57,969 bases of DNA, from positions 1 to 57,969 of the forward strand of contig NW_024468298.1 of NCBI RefSeq assembly GCF_002104995.1, written 5' to 3'. Of this stretch, positions 51,031 through 57,969 are shown piece by piece. The first letter of the stretch is position 1; each line of letters starts with the position of its first letter. The translations under genes were made by a program, and so were the position numbers. The stretch comes from Linderina pennispora. Lineage: Eukaryota > Kickxellomycota > Kickxellomycetes > Kickxellales > Kickxellaceae. The notes below the pieces were generated by a model. That model worked only from the letters and a program-made list of their open reading frames with translations. It made no database searches and was not told the origin of the DNA.

Positions 51031-53357
51031 ATGGTGCTGCCCACGATTCGTGAGCTGGAAACCATCCGCATATCGCTAGGCACAGGGGCTGCATCGTCCA
51101 TAGCGGAGGCCCCTGCCGCCACCACAACCTCCACCCACAACAATAGCAGCCTGCACCGCAACAGTGACTGCCCACGGCCAACCGCCGGGCGCTGCCGCGG
51201 ATCTGGCTCCGCCAAGCATGTCGAGGCTTGGCCAGCAGCCAGAGCAGGTCTCTGGTGGTGCACATGCAACCCCATCGACACCAGCTGGCGACTCCAGGCC
51301 CCAAGCACCCGCTCCACAGCGGATCTAGCGCTGTTCACACACCCAATGGGAAACCAAGCCCTCGCGTCAGCATCGGCGGAATCGGCTAACAGCGACAAGC
51401 CCATGGGAATTCTGACCAAATACAAGGGCGAGCTTCAGGACGTCACGGACAAGTGCAACGTGCTGGCGCAGTTTGCTAGCCCAGTACGGCCCGAGCGCAA
51501 CAAGTTCAACGCCCAGCCGTCTGACGATCTGGTTATCGACATGGCGCGCAAGGCGTACGAGGTTTTGATGGTCTTCATGACAATTCGCCGCGAGCGCATG
51601 TCAACGAGTGTTGATGATGATACCATGGAGTATATTCGGCAAACGTCGCACTGTGCTTTCACCTGCACGGTCAAAAGACCCCGCAAGCGCTCTGTAAGTA
51701 GCGCGCCTCGCGCTTGTTTGTTGTTATTGTTATTGTTTTCCTTTTGGGCTGATATGTCATTTGCAAGTGCTGGCCAGGGAATTGGGTTGTATATTTTTCT
51801 CCATCGCCTGTGTCAGTATGAAAACATAGCACACATGTGAATGCCTCCATTCACCCTATGCTCCATATCCTCCAGTACATTTGCGCGCCTCTTAATATTC
51901 TGCTTATTACTCCTGCCGACTTGGATGAACCAAGCCGTGTATCTCGAAGAGCATCCGCCTATGCTCTTTTCTTTTCTCCGCTACATTTGGCGCCCTGTTG
52001 CCAGTGGACGCCCCAGCCTCCATTGTTCATTCTACTGACGATTTGTTCCATTCACACACGCACACACGCATTCACCCGTTCATAACATCCATTGTAGAAG
52101 CGCACCGATGCCGCCCAGCCAAACTCCTGCCGCTCATGTGGCATCTCGGAGACGCGCCGAGTGGAGACGCGGACCCGATGGTGCTAGGACTTTGTGCAAT
52201 GCATGCGGACTCCGTAAGTATACTTATTTTCGGACGGGCTTTGAATTCAAGCGAGGTTTCCCCGGAATGCCGCCTATACATGATGCATGCAATATGCACT
52301 ACACTGGGGATCTGCATCATTCTTTCTCGACTCTTCTCGCAAAGTCCCCCTTTTGCCCACACTTGTATTTGTTCGCGCTTGGCTCATTTTCGCTATTTCA
52401 GCCGCGAACATTTTCTCTTTGAGGGATTCACATGCAAGGCTGCATAGCGGGCTTCCACACACACCTGTTTATATTGGGCGTGTCCCTCAAAGCTGCTTTC
52501 TGGCAGGGATGCTCGGCCCTCCTCGGCTTTTGCTGTCCCTGAAACCCCCTACGCACTCCCTTATCGCGAGGAGTTGATATCCCGATTCGGACACGTACTA
52601 TTACTGATTCTGCCTCAGCACATTTCGCCCCTCATGCATATAGATTATGCAAAGCTGAATAAAAAGCGCGCATCTGAAGAGCAGCCACCACTTCCGGCAT
52701 GGTCAATACTATCACCCCCGCAATCCATGGCAGCTAGCACAAATGCTGGTGCTGTTTCGGGGCCACCCATGTCCCACTACTCGCACAGCGGCCATTCGCC
52801 GACTTCGATAATGCCACCACCCGCAGCATCGCCAGCAGCATCACCAACAGCATCACCAGCAGCATCACCCAGCAACCACCGCCGCCTCCATCCGGCCCCA
52901 GTTCCTACCAACAAGGGTACTCCGTTCCGCCCCCGCCACCCATGCATGCGGTCATCTTGGACACCACCCCCAGCAGGGATCCTGGCAGCAACACCAGCCG
53001 CCGCCGCACTACGCCCAACCGCCGCCGCCTCAGCACCACCAGGCTCACCACCGCCCGCAGAATTACTACCAGCAGGGATACCAGCAAGGTACCAGCAGGG
53101 TATCCACTGCAGCCACAGCAGCACTACCCACACCCACCCCCGCCTCCGTCGCGCCACCAGCAGCCAGCCCAGTATACACAGCACCCGCAGTACCCGCAGC
53201 GAGTACGTGAGCGTACCCTCAGCAGCAACAGCGCTACCACCACAACCAGCCGTCGAGATGCCCAGCGCATGCCCCGCTCCCACGCAGTCATCAGACACTG
53301 GACCGAACAAACATCCATCTCTCGGATGCTGAGCTAGTGGCATTGCTGCTTCCATAG
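51031..53357 (+). CDS. GATA-type zinc-finger transcription factor, several frame breaks
   Basis: Exon 1 (51031-51693) ends KRPRKRS|, exon 2 (52098-52213) is KRTDAAQPNSCRSCGISET plus EWRRGPDGARTLCNACGL, and exon 3 (52644-53357) resumes HYAKLNKKRASEEQPP. Donors are GTAAGT and acceptors TTGTAG/TATAG, with introns of 404 and 430 nt. The finger is C-x2-C-x18-C-x2-C once a one-base excess near 52155 is discounted; x18 spacing is that of white-collar-type and plant GATA factors. Exon 1 also carries a conserved-looking helical block (KGELQDVTDKCNVLAQFAS, MARKAYEVLMVFMTIRR). Exon 3 is Pro/Gln/His-rich, with good composition hopping between frames several times, and probably ends LSDAELVALLLP at 53357. 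The target genes are unknown. Confidence 0.75.
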
Positions 53358-53624
53358 CGGTTTTCAACTGTAGAATTGAGCAAAAAAATTATAGCCGACC
53401 AAAATTGTGTCAGCACGCTTTGTGTCTTGTCATCGACACACTGGCGATTGTAAGGCGTATTGCATGGTAACAGGTTATCATCGCATGACGGCTCAATGTG
53501 CTGTGGTAAGATCAAGATCACAAGCAGCCAAAGCGAATCGGAAGGACCATCAAAATCGATAATTTTTTTTCCTTTCCCCACTGCTTTTTCATCTGTACAG
53601 CTTTTTGTTTTCACTTTTTCTCCA

Positions 53625-55115
53625 ATGCACGACCCTGACACCATGCCCTCGCCTAATGCGTCTACATTTCTAATGTACCCACACCGCCTACCCTCTCCGA
53701 GACTGCCAGCAGCTCCAGCGCGTCAAACAGAAACTGGGAAGCGGCGATCCACCCGCCACCACTGCCCGCGCTATCTTGACAACGCATTGACTGGCTATGA
53801 AGTGCTCGAATGCTGGACGAGTTCATTATAGACACTGACGGTCCCCAGCGCCGCAAGCGCCGCCGGCGCGCTCCACGGGCTCCAAACAGACGCAGGGAAC
53901 AGCTGGTGCAGAGGAGCAGAAGCAGAAGAAAAAACAGCCGTGCGTCCGCGCTGTATAACCAGGTGTATCTGATATTCCTCGCTCTGCGGCAGTCACCGGT
54001 ACACAGCTAGCCGTGGGGACCTGGTGAAGCGCGCAGTAGAGCTGGACGAGAAGATTAGCAAGGAGCGGCCTACCAAGGGCGTTTACCGGCAGGACGCCGC
54101 TGAACAGCGCCAGTGCTGTGTTGACCAACAACTGGGACAAGCATTTTGTGCAGTTCCGGCCAGAGGGCGCGCGCAGCTACCATTTCAAGCTGGCATACCT
54201 GCCTGGCGACTTTGAGAGCGCATTGAAGGAATACGAGGCGTGGATGCAGGTGCTGGTCGAGAAGGACTGGCCCGTATGCTTTGGTCCGGACCTGCCTGTG
54301 CCGGTTGAAAGCTGTGACGCGAGTGCTGCAGATCCAAGCAAGCAGAGTGAGGCAGCGGGTGGCGGCTCGAATTGCATTGTATCTACTGGAATGCAACGCG
54401 GGCTATCTCAAATGGCAGCACCGGGGTAGACCCGCCAATAGCCACTGATGCTGACACGCCAAGCGTGATAGCTGAGGACCAGCAGCCTAGCCCTGGGGCG
54501 CCGGCACTCGAGCACCAGCCACTATCTCTGGCGACATTCCGCGCACCTGGCAAGATATCGTCGAGGTTAAGCCCTCGACGATACCGCACGCCGGCAACGG
54601 TCTATTCGCTGTGCGTGACCTGCCTGGCGGGATCCCCCTCGGCTTCTATTTCGGCGTCCCTATGACCGAAGACGAGTACGATTCGCTGAAGGACACTGTT
54701 GGCATGGCATCGCACTACTCAATCATGTACCGGAAAACGGTGCTCGATGCCACCGACACCAACGGATGCCATATGCGGACCCTGGCGGCCGCCTGTACTG
54801 TCCATTCCACTTCATGAACGAGGACCGCGAGGGCCAAAAGTTCAATATTGCCTTCCTCGAGGGTGTCAAAGTCAACCAGATCATATGCCTAACGACACGC
54901 AATATCAAGAAGGGCGAGGAGCTGTTTGTTTCGTATGGTGAGGAGGTCGATCGATCAAAATGGGGCATGGCGATGATACTGAAGGCGAGGAGCTGGCTCG
55001 CCCGCGCGGTGTACGCGCTGCTGTGGCCGACTCTGTCAAGGGCGAGGCAGCCGGTCCCACCAATTCCGCTGTAGGTGGTCTGCAAACGAAGCTGCTGGCT
55101 AGTGACGCCGAATAA
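53625..55115 (+). CDS. SET-domain protein (lysine methyltransferase-like), several frame breaks
   Basis: Coding character moves between frames at least five times. In order: MHDPDTMPSPNASTF, DEFIIDTDGPQRRKRRRR (basic, nuclear signal-like), VKRAVELDEKISKERPTKG, NNWDKHFVQFRPEGARSYHF, and a Ser/Pro/Glu linker. The SET part follows: STIPHAGNGLFAVRDLPGG (the usual G-x-G-L-F-A start), ASHYSIMYRKTVLDATDTNG, DPGGRLYCPFHFMNEDREG, QKFNIAF and KKGEELFVSYGEEVDRSKWG (the GEEL-x-x-x-YG end). The usual NHxxxxN cofactor motif appears as N-E-x-x-x-x-x-F-N. An acidic tail ends at 55115. Substrate unknown; an open question is whether it is an active enzyme. Start at 53625 is the first ATG with coding composition. 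Confidence 0.6.
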
Positions 55116-55191
55116 ACTCGGGAGTGTCGCATGCATTTATTTTGGAGCACTATGTCATATAAAGCACGGCTGGCAGATGCCCATTCCCGCC

Positions 55192-55876
55192 CTACTGGTC
55201 AGTGAGGTTCATCGCTTGCATCAGTGCCCCGTAGACCATCTTAATCTTTGCCCGGATCGAGTTGGCTTCCTCTGTATGCTTGTCGGCAAGCCTATGTTGG
55301 CCAGAACTTTGCGTTAGCAATATTTTTTGTGTTTCTATTGCAATGGCGGTCCAGTCAGTGCCACTACTCCATTACCAGTGTTCAGCACTTACTTTTCCAT
55401 ATGCTTGACCTTCTCGTCGATGAATGAGTCTGCCTCAGCCAGTGTCATTTGCAAGTGGAATCCAAATCCCACATTGACATAGATGTGTGATGTGTCAGGC
55501 CTATACTGCGAGAATATGCAACACCATGTGTCTTCCTGTTCGTTAGCTACCGCTGCCAACGGGTGCCTGCTGTCACCCACAGCTATTTGTGGGGCATTGG
55601 TCTATGGAGACACTTACACATGCGCCTTCGCATAAAAGTTGGATCCCAGGTCAACCTTGGTATCGAGCTCCTCGAGCCCGTTGTCTCGTATTGTCTGGAT
55701 GTGCGTCTTCAGTTTCAGATATTCGGATATGCGGTTGTAGACGGTGTCGCGCACCTCCAATTCCTGCTGCAGATCTGGCTGCAGCTTGTTGTTGATAAAG
55801 TCCTCGTATTTCTGGATCGTCGTTTGAAGCTCCGCCGGAACTGTGTGTAGTCGATTCCACTGCTGACTGCCGCCAT
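55192..55876 (-). CDS. Prefoldin-like co-chaperone UXT
   Basis: Three exons on the minus strand: 55876-55618, 55500-55393 and 55291-55192. Introns begin GTAAGTG and end TATAG/CATAG, restoring KAHV|PDTSHIYVNVGFGF and HMEK|LADKHTEEANSI. UXT is the alpha-type prefoldin subunit of the R2TP/URI complex, which helps assemble RNA polymerases and other machines. The first coiled coil (TTIQKYEDFINNKLQPDLQQ), the hairpin (VDLGSNFYAKAHVPDTSHIY) and the second coiled coil (MTLAEADSFIDEKVKHMEK) follow the UXT order. The tail ends ALMQAMNLTDQ. A one-base break between the ATG and the first coiled coil (about 55835-55850) must be bridged. About 155 residues. Convergent with the SET gene, 76 bases apart. Confidence 0.85.
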
Positions 55877-56492
55877 GGTCGTAGGTAGTATGTGTTGTTA
55901 TTTTTTGTCAGGATGTGCAGGTAGAGCAGTAATTTTTTGTTGGGCCACGGCAAAGCACAAGGATCACTTCATTTCCACAAAAACGCCCCAGTTATGGCTA
56001 TCATATAGCTTGTTGCCATCGACATTGTGCATCTTGCGTACATGGCAGTTTACATACTTGCCTGGGATACTATAGTCTCCCAGACAATTGGATAGCTGCA
56101 GTGTGCTGGCATGTCCTCAGATATCGCGCCTAGTTTATATGCAATGTAGGCCACCATGTAGATGCACTGATATTGGAGATAGCAGTGGTATCCTGATGTC
56201 GTTCGCGCTTTTGTTGGCGACACTTGATTTCACCGCATATCCCTAGCACCGTGCAAGCCGGGTCTGCACCGTCGGCTCGCATCCCTGATCTCATCAGCTG
56301 GCGTCTTGTCACGTGGACACCGCGATTTCTAGCCTTGCTGGAGTGGGGGAAGAACCAAATTGATGCGAAAAAATGCGTGGATTTTGGAGATCAGCCTCAG
56401 CAGCAAAATATCGGCTTACGAAAACGTAGTCCTCTGCCTTTCTTTATCTTTCACTTCCCAGCGTACCTCAATTCACTCAGATTTCATAGAAA
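55877..56492. promoter_or_regulatory. Divergent promoter between UXT and the cyclophilin gene
   Basis: 616 bases between opposite-facing genes; no coding potential. The cyclophilin leader (56400-56492) is CT-rich with an ACTCAG/CATAG end that could be a 5'UTR acceptor. Confidence 0.4.
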
Positions 56493-56722
56493 ATGACTCT
56501 TCCGCGCTGTTCTTCAAGGTCTCGGCTGCCTCCAAGCCGCTTGGCAAGATCGTCATGGAGCTGCGTTCGGACGTCGTGCCCAAGACGGCCGAGAACTTCC
56601 GCGCGCTGTGCACGGGCGAGAAGGGCTTTGGCTACAAGGGCTGCACGTTCCACCGCGTCATCCCCCAGTTCATGCTGCAGGGCGGTGACTTCACCAACCA
56701 CAACGGCACCGGCGGCAAGTCG

Positions 56723-56760
<38 letters not shown>

Positions 56761-56989
56761 GCAGCACACCGGCCCCGGCATTCTGTCGATGGCCAACGCC
56801 GGCCCCAACACCAACGGCTCGCAGTTCTTTATCACTACCGAGACCACCGCGTGGCTTGACGGCCACCATGTGTTCGGCAAGGTCACCGAGGGCATGGATG
56901 TTGTCAAGGCGATCGAGGCCAAGGGCTCGGCGAACGGCCGCACCTCGGAGCGCATTGTTATCGATGACTGCGGTGAGGAGAAGGCGTAA
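56493..56989 (+). CDS. Cyclophilin-type peptidyl-prolyl isomerase (CypA class)
   Basis: Single-domain cyclophilin of ~165 residues, which catalyses cis-trans isomerisation of X-Pro bonds. The ATG at 56493 reads MTLPR, and the conserved frame ([20 protein letters not shown]) starts after a one-base deficit near 56505-56511. From there it is intact: [40 protein letters not shown] (catalytic Arg, Phe, Gln), [21 protein letters not shown] with the cyclosporin-contacting Trp and His, and the end IDDCGE. Codon use is extremely G/C-ending, the strongest in the window, which fits high expression. No targeting signal, so cytosolic. Confidence 0.93.
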
Positions 56990-57240
56990 CCGGAGAGATG
57001 TCAAAATCCAAATAAAAGTATGCCAAACCTCGCGCAGCAAGCGGCTAAAGATCGGTTTTGTATTTGAAACAAATGGCATGAGAAGGGGACATGGATTGGG
57101 CTGGCAATGACAGCTCTCACAAAAGAGCTCGGCCCTGTGTAGTGGTTGGGCTCGTTACAGCGGATGGTACGGGCATGGCAGAGATCAGATCCCCGACTGA
57201 CCCGACTGGCTCGCTAGGCGCTGTGGAGCCAGAGTGCCGC

Positions 57241-57969
57241 TCACATCAATGGCTGACACGTCGTGGCAACGGCCTTTCGTAAGGTCGGCCCTACGCAGCG
57301 ACGTTGTGACGATCTCGCCATGGATAATGTCCTTGTGTCGTCCCGCTTCGAAGGCGCTGAATATGGACGCTCATCAATGGTGGGCAGCCTGGCATTGGGC
57401 GGCGCTAGCGGTGGGTTTACATGACTGCCGCTCTCAGGCAAGTCAAGGTGGGAAGCAGCAGGCTCGAAGACCTCGTCTGAGCTCAGTGTGCTGTACTGGC
57501 TGGTGTTTGAGAGGATGCGCGCAATTGACGGACCGTCCATGATGTTGATCTGGGCCATGCTAGAGTCAGGCGTGAAGAAGGCATCCGACGTCGCGCCAGT
57601 GTGCATAGATCCGATACTAGAGAATAGATCCGAGTTCCGGTTCATTTGCATGCTTGTCAGCGATTGCATATAGAGCGACGCGTGCTGTCCGCCTGGTCGA
57701 CGCTCGTGACGCTGCTGCGAGCAGGGAACCGTGGAGCATTTGGGGGTGGAGGCGGGCCATCGAGTCTATCTGACGCCGCAGTGGAAGGGGGCCATCCCAC
57801 CCATCCGGCCAACAGTAGAAGAGTCGCGCTTGTCAGAGTCGTACTTTGGACCGCCGGCAAACACGCTCATGTGCTGATTGCGCAGTCTCTTCTTACCGCC
57901 ACATGTCGGTATGCTCATCGTCGGCTTCAAGCAGCGTGTTGGTCAGTCACATTCATGTCGCCGCTCTTG
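57241..57969 (-). CDS. Partial Ser/Pro-rich protein, C-terminal part, frame-broken
   Basis: On the minus strand coding composition enters from the right edge as KKRLRNQHMSVFAGGPKYDS, passes to DGPPPPPNAPRFPARSSVTS in a second frame, and then to MQSLTSMQMNRNSDLFSSIG, ending CQPLM at 57241. The protein is Ser/Asp/Pro-rich with no recognisable domain and continues beyond the window. At least two one-base breaks are needed. GTAAGAAGAG near 57895 on the minus strand could be a donor. Confidence 0.4.

Overview
The window reads as a gene-dense fungal nuclear contig. Coding codons favour G or C in third position. Most introns are short (about 75-140 nt), with GTAAG-type donors and, in MCM2, a TACTAAC branch point. 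About twenty conserved eukaryotic housekeeping genes can be recognised. The mix (fungal RIB1, COX19, TIM54, NUP42, a LAMMER kinase with a fungal-type N-terminus, and the UXT co-chaperone) together with a Fanzor/TnpB-like relic fits an early-diverging fungus such as a Kickxellales (Coemansia-like) species. That placement is an inference; no marker here proves it.

Layout. 1-7 kb is AT-richer and repeat-derived: an inverted-repeat arm carrying tRNA-Glu(CTC), an Old Yellow Enzyme gene, a broken secreted-protein gene and a decayed Fanzor/TnpB-like element. 7-18.2 kb is compact: NOP2, COX19, an NPC2/ML-domain protein, a TRIC-type channel, NSA1/WDR74, NUP42, RIB1 and a CRAL-TRIO-like protein. 18.2-21.3 kb is largely non-coding, apart from a TATA-driven 33-codon ORF. 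21.3-23.3 kb is a ZRC1/COT1-type zinc transporter. 23.3-27.1 kb is a repeat island holding the second inverted-repeat arm (with a second, identical tRNA-Glu), two copies of a dispersed repeat and a reverse-transcriptase-like scrap. 27.1-47.1 kb carries MCM2, a three-LIM paxillin-like protein, TIM14/PAM18, TGS1, USE1, a LAMMER (KNS1/Lkh1) kinase and EFM7. Two long non-coding stretches precede the LIM and LAMMER genes. 47.2-58 kb carries RIO1, TIM54, a GATA factor, a SET-domain protein, UXT, a cyclophilin and a partial gene. Almost every gene in this last stretch has one or more single-base frame breaks, whereas the housekeeping genes before 47.1 kb have none.

Functionally the genes are housekeeping: ribosome biogenesis (NOP2, NSA1, RIO1), RNA cap and export (TGS1, NUP42), mitochondrial import and respiration (TIM14, TIM54, COX19), replication (MCM2), trafficking (USE1), sterol and ion handling (ML protein, TRIC, ZRC1) and riboflavin synthesis (RIB1). 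No operon-like system is present. The most unusual material is the nearly identical 1.15-kb inverted repeat with tRNA genes, the Fanzor-like relic, the architecture of the LAMMER kinase gene, and the abrupt frame-break cluster at the right end.
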